40,441 nucleotides of DNA from Burkholderiales bacterium (lineage in GTDB: Bacteria > Pseudomonadota > Gammaproteobacteria > Burkholderiales > Burkholderiaceae_C). A program made the translations under genes and the position numbers. This document shows, piece by piece, positions 15,524 to 24,035 of this stretch. The notes under the pieces were generated by a model. That model worked only from the letters and a program-made list of their open reading frames with translations. It made no database searches and was not told the origin of the DNA. The DNA lies in NCBI GenBank assembly GCA_025350145.1, contig JANXYH010000192.1, positions 1-40,441 on the forward strand, read 5' to 3'. Every line of letters starts with the position of its first letter. The stretch's first letter is position 1.

Positions 15524-16618
15524 TCAGACAGTCGACAGGCCCAGCACCGCCTTGCGCGTCGCGTCCAGCCCCTGCGCAATGATCTGCGACTTCCACAGCG
15601 GCGTGTCGGTGTAGAAGGCGTCGCGCGTCTGTTGGCGGATCGCGCTGCGCATGGCCGGGCTGACCTTGTGCGGGTACTTGGCCATCCAATGGTCGGCGCG
15701 CAGGGCAAAGTCGACCTCGGCGAAGGGCAGGGTGCCGTACTCGAGCGCGATGCCGGTGTATTCGGCCTGCGGGCATTCCAACTCGCTGGCCAGCCACATC
15801 AGGCCGGTGAGCAGGGCCGAACTCGACGAGCCGTCGTAAATCGAGGTGACCCTGTCCTGGCCCCACCAGGCGCGGGCACGGCCCAGCGCGGCGGCATCGT
15901 CGCGACAGGCAAAGATCAACTCGCCATGGCCATTCGGCCCGAGGCCGGTGTGCAGGTCGATCCAGCCCAGGCGCTGGCACTGGCGACCGTGTTCGCGCAG
16001 TACCGCGCGCAAGGTGTTCTGGCTCCAGGTCGGGCCGGCGCCGCCATAAAAAACGCCGTCTTGGTGGTGGTACTGGCCGCCGCTGAACGCCGTTTGCAGC
16101 GCCCGCTGGCCATGCTGGCTGACCCAGTCGCCGATCTGCGCCTGCACCTGTGCGCTGGGCGGCCAATCCTCGGGCAGGAACAGCTCGGCGAGTTCGTCGT
16201 AGGCGGTGTTGCGTGGCAGCGGCTGGCTGAAGTCCTGGAAGTTGCGGTTCAGATCGACGTTTTCATGGGTCGTGCGGCGCCAATGCGAGAAGCCCCAGGG
16301 GTTGAGCGCGTGGATGAAGAGGATCGCCACGCCGGCCTCGCGGGCTTGTCGGCGCAGCGCGGCGTCGGCCAGCAGGGCGCCCTGGACGCCCGAGCCGCAG
16401 AAGCCCTCGACGCCATGGCAGGCGCTGCTGACCAGCAGCACCGACTTGGCGTCGGCCGGGCCGTCGCGGGCGATGTCCATCGCCAGCGCCTCGCCATCGT
16501 GGCCGGGCAGCGGGTGGGCATGGCTGGTGACGGCCAGCCCGGCGCTGGCCGCCGCCACCAGGAACTTGGCGCGGGCCTCGGCATAACTCTGGGCGAAGAA
16601 GGTTTCAGCGCTGGTCAT
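15524..16618 (-). CDS. DUF2817 / M14-like zinc carboxypeptidase-family protein
   Basis: A 364-residue cytoplasmic protein (no signal peptide). It contains motifs of the DUF2817 family, a relative of M14 metallocarboxypeptidases and succinylglutamate desuccinylases: SACHGVEGFCGSGVQ (likely zinc His-X2-Glu at about 80), IHALNPWGFSHWRRT, ENVDLNRNF and WIDLHTGLGPNGHGE (second His ligand). The substrate is unknown; peptides or N-acyl amino acids are plausible. AGGA lies six bases before the ATG. An M20 amidohydrolase gene ends 26 bp upstream on the same strand, so the two probably form a small operon for uptake or salvage of peptide-like compounds. Confidence 0.88.
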   Translation of the reverse strand: MTSAETFFAQSYAEARAKFLVAAASAGLAVTSHAHPLPGHDGEALAMDIARDGPADAKSVLLVSSACHGVEGFCGSGVQGALLADAALRRQAREAGVAILFIHALNPWGFSHWRRTTHENVDLNRNFQDFSQPLPRNTAYDELAELFLPEDWPPSAQVQAQIGDWVSQHGQRALQTAFSGGQYHHQDGVFYGGAGPTWSQNTLRAVLREHGRQCQRLGWIDLHTGLGPNGHGELIFACRDDAAALGRARAWWGQDRVTSIYDGSSSSALLTGLMWLASELECPQAEYTGIALEYGTLPFAEVDFALRADHWMAKYPHKVSPAMRSAIRQQTRDAFYTDTPLWKSQIIAQGLDATRKAVLGLSTV

Positions 16619-16644
16619 GGGGTTCCTGGTCTGGGATGGGTGAT

Positions 16645-17838
16645 TCAAGCCGGTGCGGCCAGCCAGGCCTCGGCGATCCGCACCCAGGCCGTGGCGCCCA
16701 GCGGGATCAGCGCGTCGTTGAAGTCGTAGCTGGGGTTGTGCAGCATGCAGGGGCCCAGGCCATGGCCGCCCTGGCGGTGGCTGCCGTCGCCATTGCCGAT
16801 CATGAAGTAACAGCCGGGGACGGCCTGGAGGAAATAGCTGAAGTCCTCGGCGCCCATGGTCGGCTCGAAGTCGAGGACGTTGGCCTCGCCCACGGCCTCG
16901 CTCAACACCCGCTGGACGAAGGCGGTCTCGGCCGGGTGGTTGACCGTAGGCGGGTAGTTGCGGTCGAAGCTGAAGTCGCAGCCGCAGCCGTAGGCGCTGG
17001 CGGTGGCTTCGGCCATCGCCCGCATCCGCGCCTCGATCAGGTCCAGCACGTCGGTGCTGAAGGTGCGAACCGTGCCCTCGATCTCGCAGACCTCGGGGAT
17101 GACGTTGGTCGCCTCGCCGGTGTGGATCATCGTCACCGAGATCACCCCGGTGTCGATTGGCCGCAGGTTGCGCGAGATGATGGTCTGAAAGCCCTGCACC
17201 ATGGCGCAGGCGGCGGGCACCGGGTCTATCCCCAAGTGCGGCATGGCCGCATGGGCGCCCTTGCCGCGCAGCATGATCTTGAACTCGTTGCTGGACGCAT
17301 AGCAGGGCCCGGCGCGCAGCGCAAACTGGCCCGCCGCCATGCCCGGCCAGTTGTGCGCGCCGAAGATCGCCTGCATCGGAAACTTGCTGAACAGGCCGTC
17401 GGCGATCATCTCCCGCGCACCGCCACCGCCCTCCTCGGCAGGCTGGAAAATCAGGTAGACCGTGCCGTCGAAGTTGCGCTGGCGCGAGAGCTGCTTGGCC
17501 GCCGCCAGCAGCATCGCGGTGTGGCCGTCGTGGCCGCAGGCGTGCATCCGGCCGGGGTGCCGGCTGGCGTGGGCGAAAGCATTGCGCTCGGTCATGGGCA
17601 GCGCATCGATGTCGGCGCGCAGGCCGACAGCACGCGCCGAGCTGCCGTTGCGCACCACCCCGACCACGCCGGTGCGGCCCAGGCCGCGGTGGACCTCGAT
17701 GCCCCAGTCGGACAGCGCCTGGGCGATCAGGTTCGAGGTGCGGACTTCTTCGAAGCAGAGTTCGGGGTGGGCGTGGATGTCGCGCCGCAACGCGGTGATG
17801 GCGGCCGCGTCGGCGGCAATGGACTCGATCACTTGCAT
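16645..17838 (-). CDS. M20 family amidohydrolase (hippurate hydrolase / N-acyl-amino-acid amidohydrolase type)
   Basis: A 397-residue dinuclear-metal amidohydrolase. Early motifs are LRRDIHAHPELCFEE and GLRADIDALPM; the metal site HACGHDGHTAM has Cys101 and His103, followed by FQPAEEGGGGA with Glu135/136 and AHNWPG with His162. The dimerisation domain includes GKGAHAAMPHLGIDP. The Cys ligand and this layout are typical of the M20D branch that hydrolyses N-acyl or aromatic amides of amino acids. It is transcribed away from the molybdopterin oxidoreductase, with 118 bp between their starts. Confidence 0.93.
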   Translation of the reverse strand: MQVIESIAADAAAITALRRDIHAHPELCFEEVRTSNLIAQALSDWGIEVHRGLGRTGVVGVVRNGSSARAVGLRADIDALPMTERNAFAHASRHPGRMHACGHDGHTAMLLAAAKQLSRQRNFDGTVYLIFQPAEEGGGGAREMIADGLFSKFPMQAIFGAHNWPGMAAGQFALRAGPCYASSNEFKIMLRGKGAHAAMPHLGIDPVPAACAMVQGFQTIISRNLRPIDTGVISVTMIHTGEATNVIPEVCEIEGTVRTFSTDVLDLIEARMRAMAEATASAYGCGCDFSFDRNYPPTVNHPAETAFVQRVLSEAVGEANVLDFEPTMGAEDFSYFLQAVPGCYFMIGNGDGSHRQGGHGLGPCMLHNPSYDFNDALIPLGATAWVRIAEAWLAAPA

Positions 17839-17956
17839 GGCAGATTCTCCGGGGCGGGCGCGAGTTTAGGTTGGCGCCTGCGCGGCCATCGACACCTGCG
17901 CGACGGCCAACGTCGGGCACCCGCCAAGAGCCATGGCCTTGTGCAATAGTGGCGTG

Positions 17957-20041
17957 ATGAATGCCATACCGATTGCCATACCGCGTGCCATACCGACGGC
18001 GCCCACGGCCGATGTCCGCCTGGTGCGCGGCGCCTGCCCGCACGATTGCCCCGATACCTGCGCGCTGCACATCAGCGTGCAGGACGGCAAAGTGGTGAAG
18101 GTGGCCGGCGACCCCAACCATCCGCCGACCCATGGTGCGCTGTGCACCAAGGTCTCGCGCTACGCCGAGCGCACGGCGCACCCGGAGCGGGTGTTGACGC
18201 CGCTGCGGCGTGTCGGCGCCAAGGGCAGCGGCCGCTTCGAGCCGGTCAGTTGGGAGGCCGCGCTGGACGACATCGCCGCCCGGCTGCAGGCCATCGCCGC
18301 CCGCGACCCGCAGGCGATCCAGCCCTACAGCTATGCCGGCACGATGGGCCTGGTGCAGGGCGAGAGCATGGCGGCGCGGTTCTTCAACCGCCTGGGGGCG
18401 GCGCGGCTGGCGCGCACGATCTGCTCCGAGGCCGGCGGCCAGGGTGTCAGCGCCACCTATGGTGCCAAGATCGGCATGCACACCGAGCACTACACCGAGT
18501 CCCGGCTGATCCTGATCTGGGGCAGCAACTCGATCGCCTCCAACCTGCACTTCTGGACCTTTGCCCAGCAGGCCAAGCGCGACGGTGCGCGGCTGGTGTG
18601 CATCGACCCGCGCAGGACCGAAACCGCCGACAAATGCGACGAGCACCTGGCGATCCGCCCCGGCACCGACGGCGCGCTGGCACTCGGGCTGATGCATGAG
18701 CTGATCGTCCACGGTTGGCTCGACCAGGACTACATCGACCGTCATGTCGACGGCTGGGCGCCGCTGCGCGAGCGCGCGCTGGCCTGGCCGCCCGAGCGCA
18801 GTGCCGCCGCCTGCGGCCTGAGCGTGGACCAGGTGCAATCCCTGGCGCAGGCCTACGCCACCACCCGGCCGGCGGCGATCCGCCTGAACTACGGCATGCA
18901 GCGGGTGCGCGGCGGCGGCAATGCGGCCCGGCTGATCGCCCTGCTGCCCTGCCTGATCGGCGCCTGGCGGCAGCGCGGCGGCGGGCTGCTGCTGTCGGCC
19001 TCGGGCTGGTTCAAGGATGTCAAGGACGACGCTGCGCTGCAGCGGCCCGATCTGCTGGCCGGACGCCAGCCACGCACGGTCAACATGAGCACGATTGGCA
19101 ATGACCTGCTGCGCCCGGCCAGTGCCGAATTCGGGCCGAAGATCGAGGCCCTGATCGTCTATAACAGCAACCCGGTGGCGGTGGCGCCGGAGTCGGCCAA
19201 GGTCGTCGCCGGGTTCCAGCGCCCGGATCTGTTCACCGTCGTGCTCGAGCATTTCCTGACCGACACCGCCGATCTGGCCGACTATGTGCTGCCGGCCACC
19301 ACCCAGTTGGAGCACCGCGACGTGCACCTGTCCTACGGCCACACCTATGCGCTGCTGAACCAGCCGGCGATCGCGCCGCTGGGCCAGGCCAAGCCAAACA
19401 CCCAGATCTTCCGCGAACTGGCCGCGCGCATGGGCTTCGACGATCCCTGCTTTGCCGACAGCGACGAGCAACTCGTGCGCCAGGCCTACCCCGGCCTGGA
19501 CCATGCCGCGCTGGCCGCGCAGGGCTGGGTCAAGCTGGCCATCGCCGATGCGCCCTTCGCCCAGGGCGGCTTCAAGACCGCCAATGGCCGGGCCCAGGTC
19601 ACGCCACCGGGCCTGGCTCTGCCCGACTACCTGCCGCCCTATGAGAGCCAGGCCAGCGCGCCCGAGCTGGCGCGGCGCTACCCGCTGGCGATGATCTCGC
19701 CACCGGCGCGCAACTTCCTCAACTCCAGCTTCGTCAACGTCAAAAGCCTGCGCGACATTGAGGGCGAGCCGCTGCTCGAAATCCACCCCGACGACGCCGC
19801 CGCCCGCGCCATCGTCGACGGCGCGATGCTGCGCGTCTTCAACGACCGCGGCAGCACCCTCAGCCGGGCCCGCATCAATGGCCGCGCCCGGCCCGGCGTG
19901 GTCAATGGCCTGGGCGTGTGGTGGCGCAAGCTCGGCGCCGACGGCAGCAACGTCAACCAGTTGACCAGCCAGGCGCTGACCGACATCGGCGACGGGCCGA
20001 CCTTCTACGACTGCCTGGTCGAGGTCGCGCTGGCAACGTGA
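17957..20041 (+). CDS. Molybdopterin-dependent oxidoreductase (bis-MGD, 4Fe-4S)
   Basis: A 694-residue member of the DMSO-reductase superfamily. The N-terminal iron-sulfur motif is CPHDCPDTC plus GALC (Cys27, 31, 35, 63). The molybdopterin domains include GESMAARFFNRLG, LILIWGSNSIASN, CIDPRRTETADKCD and GTDGALALGLMHELI, and the C-terminal barrel domain begins near residue 560. No twin-arginine signal is visible, so it is probably cytoplasmic. The substrate is not evident; formate dehydrogenase-like, acetylene hydratase-like and thiosulfate reductase-like members share this architecture. The first 14 residues (MNAIPIAIPRAIPT) come from a 12-mer repeat and are not part of the family core. It overlaps the next gene by one base (TGATG). 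Confidence 0.9.
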   Translation: MNAIPIAIPRAIPTAPTADVRLVRGACPHDCPDTCALHISVQDGKVVKVAGDPNHPPTHGALCTKVSRYAERTAHPERVLTPLRRVGAKGSGRFEPVSWEAALDDIAARLQAIAARDPQAIQPYSYAGTMGLVQGESMAARFFNRLGAARLARTICSEAGGQGVSATYGAKIGMHTEHYTESRLILIWGSNSIASNLHFWTFAQQAKRDGARLVCIDPRRTETADKCDEHLAIRPGTDGALALGLMHELIVHGWLDQDYIDRHVDGWAPLRERALAWPPERSAAACGLSVDQVQSLAQAYATTRPAAIRLNYGMQRVRGGGNAARLIALLPCLIGAWRQRGGGLLLSASGWFKDVKDDAALQRPDLLAGRQPRTVNMSTIGNDLLRPASAEFGPKIEALIVYNSNPVAVAPESAKVVAGFQRPDLFTVVLEHFLTDTADLADYVLPATTQLEHRDVHLSYGHTYALLNQPAIAPLGQAKPNTQIFRELAARMGFDDPCFADSDEQLVRQAYPGLDHAALAAQGWVKLAIADAPFAQGGFKTANGRAQVTPPGLALPDYLPPYESQASAPELARRYPLAMISPPARNFLNSSFVNVKSLRDIEGEPLLEIHPDDAAARAIVDGAMLRVFNDRGSTLSRARINGRARPGVVNGLGVWWRKLGADGSNVNQLTSQALTDIGDGPTFYDCLVEVALAT
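17963..17998. repeat. 12-mer repeat (gccataccgNNN)x3 at the oxidoreductase N-terminus
   Basis: Three contiguous 12-mers share gccataccg and differ only in the last three bases. They encode alternating Ile-Pro and Ala residues starting at the third codon of the molybdopterin oxidoreductase. Confidence 0.85.
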
Positions 20042-21114
20042 TGCGCGCCTGGCGGTTGGGCGCCGGCATCGCCGCCACAGTCTTGTGCAGCGGCTGTGCC
20101 GACCTTGGCTACCTGGCGCAATCGGTCGGCGGGCACCTCGCTCTGCTGCGTCAGGCCCGGCCTGTCGATGACTGGCTGGCCGACCCGGCGACCGCCCCGG
20201 CGCTGCGCCAGAGGCTGTTGCTGGCCCGGCAGATCCGCGACTTTGCGGTGCAGCGGCTGGGCCTGCCGGACAACCCCAGCTACCGCAGCTATGCCGACCT
20301 GCGGCGGCCGGCGGCAGTCTGGAACGTGGTCGCCACGCCTGAGCTGTCGCTGAGCCTCAAGACCTGGTGCTACCCGGTGATGGGCTGCGTCGGCTACCGC
20401 GGTTACTTCGACCGTGGCCAGGCCGACGCTCTGGCGCAAACGCTGCGCGACCAGGGCCTGGACGTCAGCGTCTACGGCGTGCCGGCTTACTCGACTCTGG
20501 GCTGGACCAACTGGCTGGGCGCAGACCCGCTGCTCAATACCTTTGCGCTCGGCCCAGAGGCCGAACTGGCCCGCTTGGTGTTCCACGAACTGGCGCACCA
20601 GGTGGCCTTTGCTTCCGGCGATACCGGCTTCAACGAGTCGTTCGCCACAGCGGTCGAGCGCGTCGGCCTGCAGCGCTGGCAGGCGGCCAGCGGACGCATC
20701 GGCGAGGATCCGCAGCAGGTCGCGCGGAGGCAGGATTTCCGCGCGCTGACGGCCCGGGTCCGGGCCGAGTTGGCGGCGCTGTACGCCAGCGCCGCCACCG
20801 ACGCCGACAAGCGCGCCGCCAAGGCCAGGATCCTGGCGGCGATGCGTCAGGCCCACGCCGAGCTCAAGGCCGGCAACTGGCGTGGCGATGGCCGCTACGA
20901 CGCCTGGTTTGCCCGCGCCGGCAACGCCAGCCTGGCGATCCAGCAGGCCTACGACGGCCAGGTCGGCTCATTCCTGGCGCTGCTCGACCAGGCCGCAGGC
21001 GATCTGCCGGGCTTCTACGCCCAGGTCCAGCGCCTGGCAGCCCTGCCCCGGGCCGAGCGTGAGTCGGCGATGGTGGCGACACTGGCCACCGCCCCCAGAC
21101 CCCCCACCGATTGA
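20041..21114 (+). CDS. DUF2265-type zinc metallo-aminopeptidase, probable lipoprotein
   Basis: A 357-residue protein of the predicted aminopeptidase family (COG4324-like). The N-terminus is a signal peptide ending in a lipobox-like LCSGC (Cys19). The zinc motif VFHELAHQ has His182, Glu183 and His186, with a further acidic ligand candidate in FNESFATAVE (Glu199), as in other gluzincins. GYRGYFD and GWTNWLGADPLLNTF are typical of the family. It would act in the envelope on short peptides, but activity is only predicted. The ATG shares its A with the stop of the molybdopterin enzyme, so it is translated with that gene, an unexpected partnership. Confidence 0.88.
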   Translation: MRAWRLGAGIAATVLCSGCADLGYLAQSVGGHLALLRQARPVDDWLADPATAPALRQRLLLARQIRDFAVQRLGLPDNPSYRSYADLRRPAAVWNVVATPELSLSLKTWCYPVMGCVGYRGYFDRGQADALAQTLRDQGLDVSVYGVPAYSTLGWTNWLGADPLLNTFALGPEAELARLVFHELAHQVAFASGDTGFNESFATAVERVGLQRWQAASGRIGEDPQQVARRQDFRALTARVRAELAALYASAATDADKRAAKARILAAMRQAHAELKAGNWRGDGRYDAWFARAGNASLAIQQAYDGQVGSFLALLDQAAGDLPGFYAQVQRLAALPRAERESAMVATLATAPRPPTD

Positions 21115-21130
21115 GCAAGAGGCCGCCGCC

Positions 21131-21457
21131 ATGCCCGACATCCACATCCACCGCAGCCACAGCCTGGGCCTGGCCAAGGCGCGCAAGGTCGCGTGGGCCT
21201 GGGCGGAGAAGGTCGAGGCCGATTTCCAGATGGACTGCACCGTGGCCGAGGGCCAGGACAGCGACACGGTGGCGTTCAGCCGCAGCGGCGTCAGCGGCAC
21301 GCTGCAGGTGGCCGCCGACCGGTTCGAGCTCGACGCCAAGCTGGGCTTCTTGCTCGGTGCGTTCAGCAAGACGATAGAGGCCGAGATCGAGAAGAACCTC
21401 GACGCGCTGCTCGGTCAGGCCGCAGCCGCCAAGAAGCCGGCGGCGCGAAAGAAGTAG
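21131..21457 (+). CDS. Polyhydroxyalkanoic acid system family protein
   Basis: A 108-residue small cytoplasmic protein (PHA_gran_rgn-like). It starts MPDIHIHRSHSLGLAKARK, continues with VAWAWAEKVEADFQMDCTV and GTLQVAADRFELDAKLGFLLGAF, and ends in a Lys/Ala-rich tail. Members are found with polyhydroxyalkanoate granule genes and are thought to bind or regulate granules. AAGAGG lies about eight bases before the ATG. It follows the aminopeptidase by 16 bp and is convergent with the acyl-CoA-binding protein gene. No phaC or phasin gene is in this window. Confidence 0.88.
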   Translation: MPDIHIHRSHSLGLAKARKVAWAWAEKVEADFQMDCTVAEGQDSDTVAFSRSGVSGTLQVAADRFELDAKLGFLLGAFSKTIEAEIEKNLDALLGQAAAAKKPAARKK

Positions 21458-21465
21458 CGGCCGCT

Positions 21466-21723
21466 TCAGTCCTTGAGCGACTCGATCAGGTCGATGTAGG
21501 CCTGCATCGCCACGTCTGCGGATTGGCCCTGGAGCCCGTTCCAGGCGTCCCATTTGGCACGCCCGACCAGGTCGGCAAAGCCCGGCCGCTTACCGCTGGC
21601 GTCGCCCTCGCTGGCCTGCTTATAGAGCGCGTAGATTTGCAGCAGCGTGGCGTTGCCAGGCCGCTCGGCAAGGTTCTTGCTGTCGGCCTGGGCTTGGGCG
21701 AAGCGGGCATTGAGATCGGACAT
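21466..21723 (-). CDS. Acyl-CoA-binding protein
   Basis: An 85-residue protein of the ACBP family. Visible family signature: LLQIYALYKQASEGDASGKRPG, then KWDAWNGLQGQS, with the Tyr, Lys and Trp residues that contact the CoA head group and the acyl chain. It carries long-chain acyl-CoA esters in the cytoplasm. The gene is divergent from the wax ester synthase/DGAT gene with 78 bp between the starts, so the two may share control, and its protein could deliver acyl-CoA to that enzyme. Confidence 0.95.
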   Translation of the reverse strand: MSDLNARFAQAQADSKNLAERPGNATLLQIYALYKQASEGDASGKRPGFADLVGRAKWDAWNGLQGQSADVAMQAYIDLIESLKD

Positions 21724-21801
21724 GGTGGCGTCTGCGGTGGGTGAGAATGGATTTTCCAACGCTGCGATGTTAGCCAGCGGAGATCCGATGGAGCACAGCG
21801 C

Positions 21802-23274
21802 ATGACCAGCACAGCACCGAAAAGCACGGGCGCCGGCCCGGGCAGCAGCCGCATGTCGCGGGTCGACACCGCCTGGCTGCGCATGGACAACGACGTCAAC
21901 CTGATGATGATTGTCGGCGTCTGGCTGCTGACCCCGGCGATCACGCTGGATGCGCTGCGCCAGCGGGTCGCCGACAAGCTGCTGCAATACCCACGCTTCA
22001 GGCAAAGGGCGGTCGCCGATGCGCTGGGTGCGAGCTGGGTCGAGGACAGCGATTTCGACCTCGGCCGGCATGTGGTCCGGCAGGCGCTGCCCCAGCCCAG
22101 GGGCCGCGCCAGGCTGTCCCAGCGCGCCAGGCTGCAGGCGCTGTGCGGCGAGCTGGCGACGGCGCCGCTGGACCCGGCACGGCCGCTGTGGCAGTTCCAC
22201 CTGATCGACGACTACGAGGGTGGCAGCGCCTTGGTGGTGCGCATCCACCACTGCATCGCCGACGGCATCGCGCTGATCTCGGTGATGATGGCGATCACCG
22301 ATGGCGGCATCGACCCGCCCAAGCAGCGGCGCAAGGCCGGAGCGGATGCCGACACCGGTGGCGACTGGTTGTCGGACACGGTGTTGAAGCCCTTGGCCGG
22401 GCTGGCCAGCAAGGCCGCTGGCCTGTACGCCGGTGGCCTGGCCAAGTCGGTGGCGATGCTGGCCAGCCCGCAGACCTCGTTGCGCGGCTCGATCGGCAAG
22501 GCCAGGACCGGCCTGAACCTGTTGGGCGACATGGCGGCCCTGGCGCTGATGCCCGACGATTCGCCGACCCGGCTCAAGGGCAAACCGCTGGGCCGCAAGT
22601 GCGTGGCCTGGAGCGAGCCGATGCCGCTGGAGGCTGTCAAGCGGGTCGGCAAGGCGTTGAACTGCTCAATCAACGACGTGCTGCTGTCCTGCGTGTCGGG
22701 CGCCATCGGCGCCTACCTCGATGGCCTGGGCGAGCCCAGCGCCGGCCAGGAGATCCGCGCCATGGTGCCGGTCAATCTGCGCCCGCTCGATCAGGCCTGG
22801 CAGCTCGGCAACCGCTTTGGCTTGGCGCCACTGACCTTGCCGATCGGCATCGCCAACCCGGTCGAGCGCGTCTACGCGGTCCGCGCCCGCATGAACGCGC
22901 TGAAGAACAGCCACCAGCCGCTGCTGGCCTTCGCCGTGCTGGCCTTCGCCGGGCTGTTCATCAAACCGGTGCAGGACGCCGTGCTCGGCCTGTTCTCGAA
23001 AAAGACCACGGCGGTGATGACCAACGTGCCGGGGCCGGCCCAGGCCATGCGTTTCTGCGGCGCCACCCTGCGCCAGACCCTGTTCTGGGTGCCGGCGTCG
23101 GGCGATGTCGGCATCGGCGTCAGCATCCTCAGCTACGCCGGCGGGGTGCAGTTCGGCCTGATCACGGATGCCCACCTGTGCCCGCAGCCGCAGGCCATCA
23201 TCGACCGCTTCGAGCCGGAGTTTCAGAAACTCTTGCTGCTGGCGCTGATGCTGCCCTGGGGCGAGGCGGGTTGA
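21802..23274 (+). CDS. Wax ester synthase / acyl-CoA:diacylglycerol acyltransferase (WS/DGAT)
   Basis: A 490-residue bifunctional acyltransferase that esterifies acyl-CoA to fatty alcohols or diacylglycerol for neutral lipid storage at the inner membrane. The condensation-type catalytic motif HHCIADG spans His149-Gly155. Other family stretches are SRVDTAWLRMDNDVNLM at the start, LNCSINDVLLSCVSGAIGAYL in the middle and TTAVMTNVPGPAQ near the C-terminus. Length is normal. An ATG a little downstream (MSRVDTAW) is possible, but the first ATG at 21802 is kept. Its neighbours encode an acyl-CoA-binding protein and a PHA-system protein, which fits storage metabolism. Confidence 0.93.
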   Translation: MTSTAPKSTGAGPGSSRMSRVDTAWLRMDNDVNLMMIVGVWLLTPAITLDALRQRVADKLLQYPRFRQRAVADALGASWVEDSDFDLGRHVVRQALPQPRGRARLSQRARLQALCGELATAPLDPARPLWQFHLIDDYEGGSALVVRIHHCIADGIALISVMMAITDGGIDPPKQRRKAGADADTGGDWLSDTVLKPLAGLASKAAGLYAGGLAKSVAMLASPQTSLRGSIGKARTGLNLLGDMAALALMPDDSPTRLKGKPLGRKCVAWSEPMPLEAVKRVGKALNCSINDVLLSCVSGAIGAYLDGLGEPSAGQEIRAMVPVNLRPLDQAWQLGNRFGLAPLTLPIGIANPVERVYAVRARMNALKNSHQPLLAFAVLAFAGLFIKPVQDAVLGLFSKKTTAVMTNVPGPAQAMRFCGATLRQTLFWVPASGDVGIGVSILSYAGGVQFGLITDAHLCPQPQAIIDRFEPEFQKLLLLALMLPWGEAG

Positions 23275-23285
23275 TTCGGCTGCGC

Positions 23286-23885
23286 TCAGCCTGTGCTGTT
23301 GCCGAAATCGGTGTGCGGCAGTGAGGCGCTGACGCTGTCGGGCGGCAACTCCATCTCGTGGTCGTGCTGACGAAAGCGCATGCCCGCGCGCAGGAAACGG
23401 TTGTGCGGGTTGACCCTAGGCAGGTAGCGCGCCAACTCGCTCAGCGCGAGTTGGTAGACCTCGCGCTTGAACTCGATCACCAGGTCCAGCGGCACCCAAT
23501 AGTCGTTCCAGCGCCAGGCGTCGAACTCGGGGTGGTCGGTGGCGCGCAGATCGAGGTCGCAATCGCGGCCGACCAGGCGCAGCAGGAACCAGATCTGCTT
23601 TTGCCCGCGGTAGTGGCCACGCGCGTCGCGCCGGACATAGTGCTCGGGCACCTCGTAGCGCAGCCATTCACGGGTGCGGGCGAGGATCCGCACATGCTCT
23701 TCCCGCAGGCCGACTTCTTCCTGCAACTCGCGAAACATGGCCTGCTCGGGCGACTCGCCGTGGTTGATACCGCCTTGGGGAAACTGCCACGAATGGGTGC
23801 GCAGCCGCTTGCCCCAAAAAACCTGGTTTTGCCCGTTGAGCAGGATCATGCCGACGTTGGGCCGGAACCCGTCACGGTCGAGCAT
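23286..23885 (-). CDS. rppH: RNA pyrophosphohydrolase
   Basis: A 199-residue Nudix hydrolase. It removes pyrophosphate from the 5' end of triphosphorylated mRNA and so starts decay by RNase E. It begins [27 protein letters not shown] and has the complete Nudix box from Gly38 to Leu60 ([20 protein letters not shown]). The C-terminal tail beyond residue 165 is not conserved. GGTGAG precedes the ATG. It is divergent from proS with 150 bp between the starts, an arrangement common in the Burkholderiales, and convergent with the WS/DGAT gene. Confidence 0.96.
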   Translation of the reverse strand: MLDRDGFRPNVGMILLNGQNQVFWGKRLRTHSWQFPQGGINHGESPEQAMFRELQEEVGLREEHVRILARTREWLRYEVPEHYVRRDARGHYRGQKQIWFLLRLVGRDCDLDLRATDHPEFDAWRWNDYWVPLDLVIEFKREVYQLALSELARYLPRVNPHNRFLRAGMRFRQHDHEMELPPDSVSASLPHTDFGNSTG

Positions 23886-24035
23886 AAACTCACCCCGAAA
23901 CCTGAATTGATTTGATTATTGCACCGCCGCAGTGCAGCGCCCCAGGCCTGGCTTTCCCGGATCGCGGCCGGCTGTGGCGACGCGTTGAACCCGCCCAACC
24001 CCCAACCCTCAACCCCTGATACCCGGCCCGCGCCC

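Noticed and set aside
16619-19786. A long minus-strand frame continuous with the DUF2817 gene, extending it to 1420 codons
   Set aside because: It runs through the M20 gene in another frame and antisense to the oxidoreductase. The true start at 16618 has a ribosome site and family homology.
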